A DNA stretch of 64,000 nucleotides. Source: Pseudotamlana agarivorans. Its GTDB lineage: Bacteria > Bacteroidota > Bacteroidia > Flavobacteriales > Flavobacteriaceae. The position numbers and the translations under genes were made by a program. Below the pieces are notes generated by a model that was given only the letters and a program-made list of their open reading frames with translations, was not told the origin of the DNA and did no database searches. Within the stretch, counting starts at the first letter, position 1. The number at the start of each line of letters is the position of its first letter. Shown here piece after piece: positions 55,261-63,217 of the stretch. Location: assembly GCF_018860245.1 (NCBI RefSeq), contig NZ_JAHKPD010000013.1, positions 248,001 to 312,000 of the forward strand. Direction: 5' to 3'.

Positions 55261-56295
55261 ATGAATAAAATGAGAAAGATTCAATCCATACTATTTATTG
55301 TTTGTATAACTTTAGGATGTTCGGCACAAGATAATATGCTGTTAACCGCAAAACTATTTACGGAATTACCAGACAGTTGTCCAACACCAGATGCTTTTGA
55401 TGTGGCACCAGACGGTAGTTTAACCTTATCTTGTCCTAATTATGCCGACAAAACAAAACCAGGAGTTTTAATGCGTATTTCTAAAGATGGCACGGTTACA
55501 AAATTAGTGGAGACACCGGTGTTAGCAGCTTCTGGTATGTCTAAACCTATGGGCATTGCCTACGATGATGAAGGCGTACTCTATGTTTGCGATAACCAAA
55601 CAAATAAAGGAAGGATTTTAAGGATGACTTTCAATGGTAACAAATTAATGTCTACCGAAATTGTGGCTTATGGTTTCTATTCAATAAATGGAATTCGTTA
55701 TCATAAAGGACATGTTTATATTACACAAACCAATTTGCCAAAGCTTAAAACAGATAAAGTAGTTGGCGCGGTGTACCGTTTTAAAACAACCGACCGTGAT
55801 ATAAAAGTGAATAATGATACTAAGGATACTAACTTAATTTACACATCGACAACTCAAAATACAAATCGTCAAGTGGGACTAGATGGATTGGTTTTTAATA
55901 AAAAAGGTGACCTGTTTGTTGGAAATTTAGGGGATGCTACTATTTATAAACTGACTTTAAATGCCGATGGAAAAGTTGAAAACGAATCCGTTTACGTAAA
56001 ACTTCCAATAAACTCAGCTCCAGACGGCATTAATATAGACGCTAAAGGCAATTTATATGTAGCGGGTTTTTCGCAAAACCAAATTTTTAAAATAGATACC
56101 AATCAAAAGGTAAAACTTTTAGCGCAGTATCCAGATAACAACGGGGCAGATGGTGGTTTAGATCAACCAGCAGATGTTATTGTTTATAATGGTAAACTCA
56201 TAATCTCAAATTTCGATTTAATGGTAGCAAAAGGCATGAAAAATTCTAAACACGGCAAACCGTACACCATTTCATTTATAGATTTAAAAGAATAA
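55261..56295 (+). CDS. SMP-30/gluconolactonase-like beta-propeller lipoprotein
   Basis: This 344-residue protein has a lipobox (T-L-G-C-S-A-Q, Cys20), so it is exported; ATG at 55270 is an alternative start. Repeats such as G-I-A-Y-D-D-E-G-V-L-Y-V-C-D-N, G-L-V-F-N-K-K-G-D-L-F-V-G-N and G-I-N-I-D-A-K-G-N-L-Y-V-A-G show a six-bladed SMP-30/NHL-type propeller. It might be a lactonase for aldonolactones, or a binding protein. It starts one base after the preceding stop, so it is tightly co-expressed with the FG-GAP and GH genes. Confidence 0.75.
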   Translation: MNKMRKIQSILFIVCITLGCSAQDNMLLTAKLFTELPDSCPTPDAFDVAPDGSLTLSCPNYADKTKPGVLMRISKDGTVTKLVETPVLAASGMSKPMGIAYDDEGVLYVCDNQTNKGRILRMTFNGNKLMSTEIVAYGFYSINGIRYHKGHVYITQTNLPKLKTDKVVGAVYRFKTTDRDIKVNNDTKDTNLIYTSTTQNTNRQVGLDGLVFNKKGDLFVGNLGDATIYKLTLNADGKVENESVYVKLPINSAPDGINIDAKGNLYVAGFSQNQIFKIDTNQKVKLLAQYPDNNGADGGLDQPADVIVYNGKLIISNFDLMVAKGMKNSKHGKPYTISFIDLKE

Positions 56296-56357
56296 TGTAC
56301 CAATTCTAAATTTAATAAAAACATTCAAAATATAAATACTAATAAAATTTTGCAACC

Positions 56358-58739
56358 ATGGATATTTTAAAATCTAATTTCTTAAATCTTACTATTGGCA
56401 TGTTTCTAGTGGCTAGTATGTGGTCTTGTGAGTCGGAAAAAACACTCGAACAAGACGCTTTATCTAAAATTGAAACCCTAGAAGGACTTATGGATAAAGC
56501 CAAAGCCAAATCTATAGATGTGACTCGTGAAGAAACCACACTATGGTTTGCAAACGAATTTTTAAAATTTGCTAAATGGGATGAAAACAATCAAGAAGCT
56601 GTCACAAAAACATTTGGCTACGAGCGCTTTTATGCTGAAGATAAGGATTCTCTGGCTAAAGCGTTACCAGATTTTGAACGGGAAAAGGTTATTCAGATTT
56701 TAGAAAAAAGTATTGCAGATTTAATTAAAGAACTTAATGGCGAAATTAAGCGTCGTCCAGTACATAAAGTCGATTGGCAAAATGCCAAAACGAGCGATAA
56801 TATGATAGTAAGTAACGGTAAACCATCGTTCCCATACGATTATTTCTCTAAAACAGTTGGACAACCCTTAACTAACACGCAGATTTATAATGATCACCTT
56901 GGAGCCCTTTACCATGGTGGAGAAAACTTATACCCGGTAGACCACGATCGTGCTATAAACTCCTTTTTATTGAAAGAAGACGGTACCTTCGATGAAGAGT
57001 TAATGAAAGAATTAACAGAAATTCCAGATACCAATATTGGCTTTTTATACTATTGGTCTATGGGGATTCCAGAATGGGTAGAAAAGCAAGAACCAGAAAT
57101 TAGAAAAGGTCGTTCTTTATTTACAGGTTTCGATATCGATAATCCAGTTGCAAGAGATTTATGGGGGAAAATAATCCGTAAAACAGGTGAATTAACCAAA
57201 GGAAAAAAAGTGACCGAATTAGGCTTTGTTTTTGCCAACGAACCGCACTGGTATTCTGAAAAAGGCCATTGGACGTACCGTTATAAAGAAATGAATGGTA
57301 TTTCAAAATATACTTTAAATAATTTTAGAAGCTGGTTAAAGGAAAAATATAATAATAACATTACCGCGCTAAATGCGAATTGGGATACCTCATTTGCTAA
57401 TTTCAATAGCATTGAAATAGAAGTCCCTATCGATTCGGCATTACAAGGCCAACCGGTATGGTTTGATTGGTGTCGTTACAATATGCACAGAAGTACATCG
57501 TGGTTTAAATTTATGCAAGACGAATTGCATGCTGTAAATCCAGATGCCGATACGCATATTAAATTATTCCCACGAACATTTTATGAAGATTCGCGTTCAC
57601 ACGGAATGGATTTTGAAGCCTTAACCGAATTAACGACTATGATAGGGCACGATGCTAAAGCCTTGGGAAGCCCAAGTATTCGCCCGCATATCAATTCAGA
57701 TTGGCATAAAAATTACGCCTACAAGTGGGATGGAATGGCTATTTTACACGACTTTTTAGAATCTGTAGGTCCAAATAAAATTAATATAAATTCAGAATCT
57801 CATTTTCTGTCTTCAGGAATGTGGCGCGATTTAGATACCAGAACCAGCTATGTGCGAAATGTGTATTGGTTGGCAACATTAATGGGCATGGATGCCAACA
57901 TGGGGTGGTTTTGGGCACGCGATCCAGACGGTTCTCCAGAGGATAGGTTAGAAGGCGATTTAGATTTCTTCGATCCTGGTTTAGGAGGTGCTTTTGCAGG
58001 TTCAAACAATATGCAACCTCATGTTTCAAATGAAGTAACTCAAGTCATGTATGATTTGAATTCGTTTTCAGAAGAAATCATAGAACTACGTAAACAACCA
58101 CGTCCACTGCGTTTGTTTTATTCTGAAACGTCAGCCATTAATACCCCTAATTATATGACGCAAACAGGTAAATTGTATAAATCGCTGTTTTTTGAAGGAT
58201 TACCATTAGGGTTTGTAACCAAAAATATTATCGAAAAACAAGATAATAACACTTGGAATACTGTAATGGTTTATAAAACTAAATTCGTTACAGATGCCGA
58301 ATTCAACGCTTTACAACAATTTTTAAACCAAGGCGGCACCGTTATTTTAGACGCAAAGGAAAGCATTTCTATGAACGAATATGGTAAGAAACGTAGCCAA
58401 AAACTAGCAGCAGAAAACGGGAAATTAATTGTTTTAGAAAATGCAAGTTTGTCGGAAATAAAAGAAATTGGATTAGCTGAAGTCAGTAATTTAATGCCAG
58501 ATGTTATAGTAGAGTCCGATAACGGACAAGATTTTAAAACCACCATTTCGCGAGTGGTAAAACAAAAAGATGGTTCGTATTTGGTGAACTTATTGAATGT
58601 TGGGCACAATACAGCTAAAATTAAAGTGTCTCTAAAATCAGGAGCGCCAATTAGTATCAAAAATTTAATGACATCGAACCCTGTTGAATCGGAGTTTAAC
58701 TTAGCTTCAGAAGAAGTGCTTCTACTTGAAATTAAATAA
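56358..58739 (+). CDS. Clan GH-A glycoside hydrolase, lipoprotein (GH42/GH50/GH167-like)
   Basis: This 793-residue lipoprotein (Cys24) has a helical N-terminal region (about 30-130), a large TIM-barrel (about 150-560) and a C-terminal GATase-like plus beta domain (about 580-793). Candidate catalytic residues are Asn294-Glu295 in F-V-F-A-N-E-P-H-W (acid/base) and Glu480 in I-N-S-E-S-H-F (nucleophile). The arrangement recalls GH42 beta-galactosidases and GH50 agarases, and could correspond to GH167, a family reported from carrageenan loci. Expected role: exo-acting release of galactose or neocarrabiose units. Family assignment needs a profile search. Confidence 0.75.
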   Translation: MDILKSNFLNLTIGMFLVASMWSCESEKTLEQDALSKIETLEGLMDKAKAKSIDVTREETTLWFANEFLKFAKWDENNQEAVTKTFGYERFYAEDKDSLAKALPDFEREKVIQILEKSIADLIKELNGEIKRRPVHKVDWQNAKTSDNMIVSNGKPSFPYDYFSKTVGQPLTNTQIYNDHLGALYHGGENLYPVDHDRAINSFLLKEDGTFDEELMKELTEIPDTNIGFLYYWSMGIPEWVEKQEPEIRKGRSLFTGFDIDNPVARDLWGKIIRKTGELTKGKKVTELGFVFANEPHWYSEKGHWTYRYKEMNGISKYTLNNFRSWLKEKYNNNITALNANWDTSFANFNSIEIEVPIDSALQGQPVWFDWCRYNMHRSTSWFKFMQDELHAVNPDADTHIKLFPRTFYEDSRSHGMDFEALTELTTMIGHDAKALGSPSIRPHINSDWHKNYAYKWDGMAILHDFLESVGPNKININSESHFLSSGMWRDLDTRTSYVRNVYWLATLMGMDANMGWFWARDPDGSPEDRLEGDLDFFDPGLGGAFAGSNNMQPHVSNEVTQVMYDLNSFSEEIIELRKQPRPLRLFYSETSAINTPNYMTQTGKLYKSLFFEGLPLGFVTKNIIEKQDNNTWNTVMVYKTKFVTDAEFNALQQFLNQGGTVILDAKESISMNEYGKKRSQKLAAENGKLIVLENASLSEIKEIGLAEVSNLMPDVIVESDNGQDFKTTISRVVKQKDGSYLVNLLNVGHNTAKIKVSLKSGAPISIKNLMTSNPVESEFNLASEEVLLLEIK

Positions 58740-58741
58740 GT

Positions 58742-59659
58742 ATGAATCGAGTCGCTTTTATATTTACCTTTATTTTGTTGCCTATTTCTTTGATACAGGG
58801 GCAGAACCCTACAGTGTCTTCAAAACCTGATAGTAAATGGCAACTAGTAGATGATTTATCAGATGAATTTGATAGTGATAAAGTAGATTGGAAAAAGTGG
58901 TTTCAAAATTCAAATTTGCCAAATACAACAGGTTGGAAGTGGAATAACGAATCGAATGTTAAGATTAACAATGGCGTAGCAGAATTAACTATGCGTCATA
59001 ATGAAAACAACTTATCCGATAATGGAACATATTTTAAATCGGGTATTTTAAAATCTAAAGGCAGATTTACTACAGGGTATGTCGAAGCCAGAATTAAAGG
59101 GGCGGTAATCGATGTACCCGGACCAAAAAACGGCTATGGCGTTTGTCCCTCGTTTTGGTTGTACAGTGATTTTGATAGAACCGTTGCGGAAGGTAAAACG
59201 GTGTATTGTGAAATTGATGTGGTGGAGCTACAACAGTTCGATTGGTTTGATGGGCACCAAGATGACATAAGGGATACCGATCATAACCTGCATCTTGTTA
59301 AAAAGATTGACGGGAAAGATGTATGGTTTCGGCCAAAACAGCATGAAGAAACACAATTGAATAAATATAGACTTAATGACGACCCAAGCCAAAACTATCA
59401 TGTGTATGGTTGCGAAGTGAATGAAAATGAAATTATATGGTATGTTGACGGTGTGGAAATAGCCCGAAAACCAAATACAGATTGGTACAGGCCAATGCAT
59501 GTCACGGCGTCCCTCGGTTTAAGACGTCCCTTTGTAAAGTTTTTCGATAACGCCAATCGAGCCGTTAACCCTTTAGAAGATGAAGAGGCCAAAAAACAAC
59601 TGGGAGGCATGCCAACCACGATGTTTGTGGATTATATTAGGATTTGGAAAAAGAAATAA
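58742..59659 (+). CDS. Kappa-carrageenase (GH16_17-like)
   Basis: This 305-residue secreted enzyme (signal peptide to about I-Q-G-Q, residue 21) is close in pattern to the kappa-carrageenase of Pseudoalteromonas carrageenovora. Shared features are G-Y-V-E-A-R-I-K-G, P-S-F-W-L-Y-S, the catalytic E-I-D-V-V-E (Glu157, Asp159, Glu162), D-H-N-L-H, a W-F-R-P segment, Y-H-V-Y-G, W-Y-V-D-G-V-E-I and S-L-G-L-R-x-P. It hydrolyses beta-1,4 linkages of kappa-carrageenan. It is the last gene of the operon and the strongest single clue to the substrate of the locus. It has no T9SS tail or CBM. Confidence 0.9.
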   Translation: MNRVAFIFTFILLPISLIQGQNPTVSSKPDSKWQLVDDLSDEFDSDKVDWKKWFQNSNLPNTTGWKWNNESNVKINNGVAELTMRHNENNLSDNGTYFKSGILKSKGRFTTGYVEARIKGAVIDVPGPKNGYGVCPSFWLYSDFDRTVAEGKTVYCEIDVVELQQFDWFDGHQDDIRDTDHNLHLVKKIDGKDVWFRPKQHEETQLNKYRLNDDPSQNYHVYGCEVNENEIIWYVDGVEIARKPNTDWYRPMHVTASLGLRRPFVKFFDNANRAVNPLEDEEAKKQLGGMPTTMFVDYIRIWKKK

Positions 59660-59670
59660 TAGTATCATCT

Positions 59671-59772
59671 ATGGTTGTGAAAAAAGTGTTTTCCAGCCTA
59701 ATTATCGTAGTTGCCATAAACAGTTTAGTTAGCGCACAAATTTTAACAGTACTAAAGATGACACTATTCTAA
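59671..59772 (+). pseudogene. Orphan signal peptide, remnant of a secreted protein gene
   Basis: An ATG frame of 33 codons follows the kappa-carrageenase gene by 11 bases and encodes a textbook signal peptide (V-K-K-V-F-S-S-L-I-I-V-V then N-S-L-V-S-A-Q). Ten residues later it stops. No passenger domain follows before the convergent regulator gene. It appears to be the start of a further exported protein of the operon that has been deleted. Confidence 0.6.
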
Positions 59773-59816
59773 AAAATGTAAACTTTACAATTTCAGATTT
59801 GAAATAATTGCAAATA

Positions 59817-61427
59817 TTAAATTGAATTTATAAAGTTGGTTAAGTTTATATTTCTTTTTAGCTTCATTTTTTTTCTCAGTCTATGACGTGCTACATGTAC
59901 ACTTCCTAAGGAAATGCCTAATAAATAAGACATTTCTTTTCCTGTGAAATTTAATTTTATTAACGCACATATTTTAAGGTCTGCTGCACTTAAATTGGGC
60001 ACTTTTTCTTGTAAACGCTCATAAAAACCAATATTTTGAGACACAAAACGTTTATTAAAAGCATCCCATAAGCTTTCCGACTGATTTTCAATTGATTTAA
60101 TTAAAGGTTTTGAGCTAGCGCTTTTATCATTGTTTTTAATATAATTGCTGAGTTTATTGATGATTTCTTCTTTTTCAATAAGCTGAAGTGTGCTTGTAGT
60201 GAGTTCTTTATTTTTAATATCAATTAGATCTTGTGAGCTTCTTTCAATTTTTTGATGTTTTTGTTGCTTTATTCTCGACCTAATAATCAATCCTATTATG
60301 ACGCTTACAAAAAGCACTATGAATAATAAAACCTTTGATTGTAAAGCTTCTTGTGTTCTTTTGGCTAACGCTATTTTCTGAGTATTAATTTGTTTGTTTT
60401 TTGCATCAATTTGTTCTTTGTATTGGTCTTTAACGGTTAAAAAACCAGCATTATTATCATTTCTAGGGTTTAAATACTGATCATTAATTAAGCTGGCTTC
60501 TTTAAGCTTTTTATAAGCTTCGTTATAATGTTCTTGGTTAAATAAAACTTCGGCGTATTGTGTATTAATAAAAGCCCTGTAAAAGGTTGCTTCGTTAAAG
60601 TAATCCGGTGCATTTAGTGATTTTTCAAAATATTGTTTAGCTAATTCAGGGTTGTTTTTCTTTAAGTAAATACTCCCAATTCTTGCATAAAGTATAGTTA
60701 AAAAATTTTTGTGAAAATGGTATGCTTTGGGCTTTAAATTTTGAATTTTTGAAACCGAGTTTTGAAGAAGCCCTAAAGCAGTATGGTAATTGTTATTGCG
60801 CTCTTCAATACTTGCACGTTTTTCATCTAAATAAATTTGATAAACATCAAATTTATTTACTTCCTTCGCTAAGGAATCACATGTGTCCATAAGTGTTTTA
60901 AGTCTTCTGTCATCACTAATGCGTTGGTTATACATTATTAAATTATAATACGATCTTAATACGTCTAATGTGCTACATGTTCCTTGATTAAAAGCAACAT
61001 TGTAAAATTTATTTGCTTTTTTAAAGTTGAACCCTGCTTCGGCATCTTGCTTAAACATATAACTTAAAACACCTAGTTCTTCGTGAGCTTTGGCTATTAA
61101 AAGAGTGTCTCTTATTTCTTCAGACAAAAATAAAGCCTCACCAGCATTTTTAAAAGTATCGTCATAATTAAGCGTAAATCGTCCATAAGCACTTTTGGTG
61201 ATTAAATAATGGATTAACTTATGTTTGTTGTTTGTGACTTTAGCTTCTTTTTTTACGTTGTTTAAAATGACTGTAACGGAGTCTAAATCTGTGTTTTTTT
61301 GTATGATCCCAAAGTCATAATATGTTTTAAATTGTTGTCCATGTAATAGTGTTGTAATACTTAAATTAAGTATTATAATAAATGTTTTTAAGTTGTAGTT
61401 AAGGGTTAGTTTACTGAAGATTAACAA
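59817..61427 (-). CDS. TPR-LuxR-type membrane-anchored transcriptional regulator
   Basis: This 536-residue protein has an N-terminal hydrophobic segment, a region of tetratricopeptide repeats (about 80-345, for example Y-N-V-A-F-N-Q-G and A-K-Q-Y-F-E-K-S-L), one transmembrane helix (about 370-390, L-L-F-I-V-L-F-V-S-V), a coiled-coil linker and a C-terminal LuxR-type HTH (about 480-536, with L-S-A-A-D-L-K-I-C-A-L and E-M-S-Y-L-L-G-I-S-L-G-S-V). Such proteins control polysaccharide loci in Bacteroidota. It is divergent from the sulfatase at 61565 and convergent with the kappa-carrageenase operon. Its targets are unknown. Confidence 0.85.
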   Translation of the reverse strand: MLIFSKLTLNYNLKTFIIILNLSITTLLHGQQFKTYYDFGIIQKNTDLDSVTVILNNVKKEAKVTNNKHKLIHYLITKSAYGRFTLNYDDTFKNAGEALFLSEEIRDTLLIAKAHEELGVLSYMFKQDAEAGFNFKKANKFYNVAFNQGTCSTLDVLRSYYNLIMYNQRISDDRRLKTLMDTCDSLAKEVNKFDVYQIYLDEKRASIEERNNNYHTALGLLQNSVSKIQNLKPKAYHFHKNFLTILYARIGSIYLKKNNPELAKQYFEKSLNAPDYFNEATFYRAFINTQYAEVLFNQEHYNEAYKKLKEASLINDQYLNPRNDNNAGFLTVKDQYKEQIDAKNKQINTQKIALAKRTQEALQSKVLLFIVLFVSVIIGLIIRSRIKQQKHQKIERSSQDLIDIKNKELTTSTLQLIEKEEIINKLSNYIKNNDKSASSKPLIKSIENQSESLWDAFNKRFVSQNIGFYERLQEKVPNLSAADLKICALIKLNFTGKEMSYLLGISLGSVHVARHRLRKKMKLKRNINLTNFINSI

Positions 61428-61564
61428 GTTGTTATGATTTATGTTTTGTTGTTTGTTAAGTTGTAAATTTAGTGAAATTAATCGATGTTAAGTTTTTGTA
61501 ATGGTGTTTTTTGTGTGTTAATTACCTTTTGATTGTATGTTTGGTATACTAAATTAAATTTTAA
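61428..61564. promoter_or_regulatory. Divergent promoter region
   Basis: This 137-bp AT-rich gap holds the promoters for the TPR-LuxR gene and the S1_7-like sulfatase. Only one isolated GGTAA (minus strand) is seen, without the 21-bp partner. Confidence 0.5.
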
Positions 61565-63205
61565 ATGAAACCACTTATCTTGTTGATTTTTATAATTACT
61601 TTTTGTAGTTGTGAACATAAATCAAATGTAACCCCTTCAAAGCCAAACATACTATTTATAGGTATAGATGACTTACGTCCAGAATTAGGTTGTTATGGTT
61701 CTGATATAGCTATCAGTCCGAATTTAGATAAGTTAGCAAGTCAAGGGATATTGTTTCAAAATGCTTATTGCCAACAAGCTATTTGCGGACCAAGTAGGGC
61801 GAGTTTATTAACAGGTATCCGACCAGAGACTAGTGGGGTTTTTCATAATTATATAAAATTTAGAGATGTTAACCCCGATGTGGTGACACTGCCACAACAT
61901 TTTAAGAATAATGGTTATGAAACAGTTTATACTGGGAAAATTTTTCATCACGGCGATTTAGATGATGAAAAATCATGGAGCAGGTTACTTGCTATAGACA
62001 GTATGACTTCAAAAGGAATAAAATCTCCTGTTGGTTTTGCTTTAGAAAAGAACATTAAAGAACGTGCTGAAACTCGTAAGGATATGATTGCCAAATATGG
62101 TGATGTGGCCAAATATGGTTTAGCCATGGGGCAAGCTTATGAAAGTGCCGATGTGCCTGATAACACCTATAGTGATGGATATAATACCGAATTGGCCATT
62201 GCAACCATGAAAGACATGCTATCAAAAGGAGATAACCCCTTTTTCTTAGGCTTAGGTTTTAATAAACCACATCTCAATTGGGTGGCTCCAAAGAAATATT
62301 GGGATTTGTATGATAGGGACAAAATAACATTAACTGCTCAAGATACCATGCCACTTAATGGTGCTCAAGTGGGGCTGCATCCATCTTTTGAGTTGCGAGT
62401 TCGGAGTGGTATACCTAAAAAAGGCCCTATTGATGCCGAATTGGCAAAGACTTTAAAACACGCTTATTTAGCCTGTGTGAGTTATGTAGATGCCCAAATT
62501 GGAAAAATGATATCAGGTTTAGAAGAGGCTGGAATTAGAGATAACACCATAATTATTGTGTGGAGTGACCATGGTTGGCATTTAGGTGATATGGGCATAT
62601 GGGGAAAAGCAACAAATTATGAAATTGCAACTCGAGTACCCATGATGATTTGGACACCAGATATGCCCAAAGGCAGTCAAGGGAAAACAACCGATGCCTT
62701 AGTGGAATTAATTGATATGTACCCAACTTTATCAGAATTAGCAGGTTTAGATATTCCAAAACATGTTGAAGGCACTAGTTTTGTGCCTTTGATAAACGAA
62801 CCTGATGCACCTTGGAAAACAGCCGTTTTTAGTCAGTTTCCATCTCCTGCTTTAAGAGAATGGGGTGCATATCCTATTCGTCCAGCTATGCGGGAAACCT
62901 ATTTTGGTCCTTTGTTGGAAGAGGTTGAAGCACGTATTATTAAGCAGCAAGGAGATACATGGGATAGGGAGATGTTTGAAAATACATTAATGGGTTATGC
63001 GATGCGAACCGAGCAGTACCGCTTTATTGTATGGAAAGACAGAGCGGAATTAGAAAAAGAGCCCGTGTTTATTGAGTTGTACGATCACAGTACAGACCCA
63101 AATGAAACCAAGAATATAGCAAATAATCATCCAGAATTGGTAGCTAAACTGATGGCTCAATTCAATAAAGGATGGCAAGGCAATCGCCCTCAAGTAAATC
63201 AATAA
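61565..63205 (+). CDS. S1_7-like sulfatase, lipoprotein (paralogue)
   Basis: This 546-residue lipoprotein (Cys16 in T-F-C-S-C-E) shares long blocks with the sulfatase at 50076: G-I-D-D-L-R-P-E-L-G, W-S-D-H-G-W-H-L-G-D-M-G, A-T-N-Y-E-I-A-T-R-V and the C-terminal Q-F-N-K-G-W-Q-G-N. The formylglycine motif is C-G-P-S-R (Cys74), where the paralogue has C-S-P-S-R. The pair probably acts on related sulfate esters with different position or oligosaccharide preference. It begins a plus-strand unit that continues into the FAD oxidoreductase. Confidence 0.9.
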   Translation: MKPLILLIFIITFCSCEHKSNVTPSKPNILFIGIDDLRPELGCYGSDIAISPNLDKLASQGILFQNAYCQQAICGPSRASLLTGIRPETSGVFHNYIKFRDVNPDVVTLPQHFKNNGYETVYTGKIFHHGDLDDEKSWSRLLAIDSMTSKGIKSPVGFALEKNIKERAETRKDMIAKYGDVAKYGLAMGQAYESADVPDNTYSDGYNTELAIATMKDMLSKGDNPFFLGLGFNKPHLNWVAPKKYWDLYDRDKITLTAQDTMPLNGAQVGLHPSFELRVRSGIPKKGPIDAELAKTLKHAYLACVSYVDAQIGKMISGLEEAGIRDNTIIIVWSDHGWHLGDMGIWGKATNYEIATRVPMMIWTPDMPKGSQGKTTDALVELIDMYPTLSELAGLDIPKHVEGTSFVPLINEPDAPWKTAVFSQFPSPALREWGAYPIRPAMRETYFGPLLEEVEARIIKQQGDTWDREMFENTLMGYAMRTEQYRFIVWKDRAELEKEPVFIELYDHSTDPNETKNIANNHPELVAKLMAQFNKGWQGNRPQVNQ

Positions 63206-63217
63206 AAAATTAGGAAG

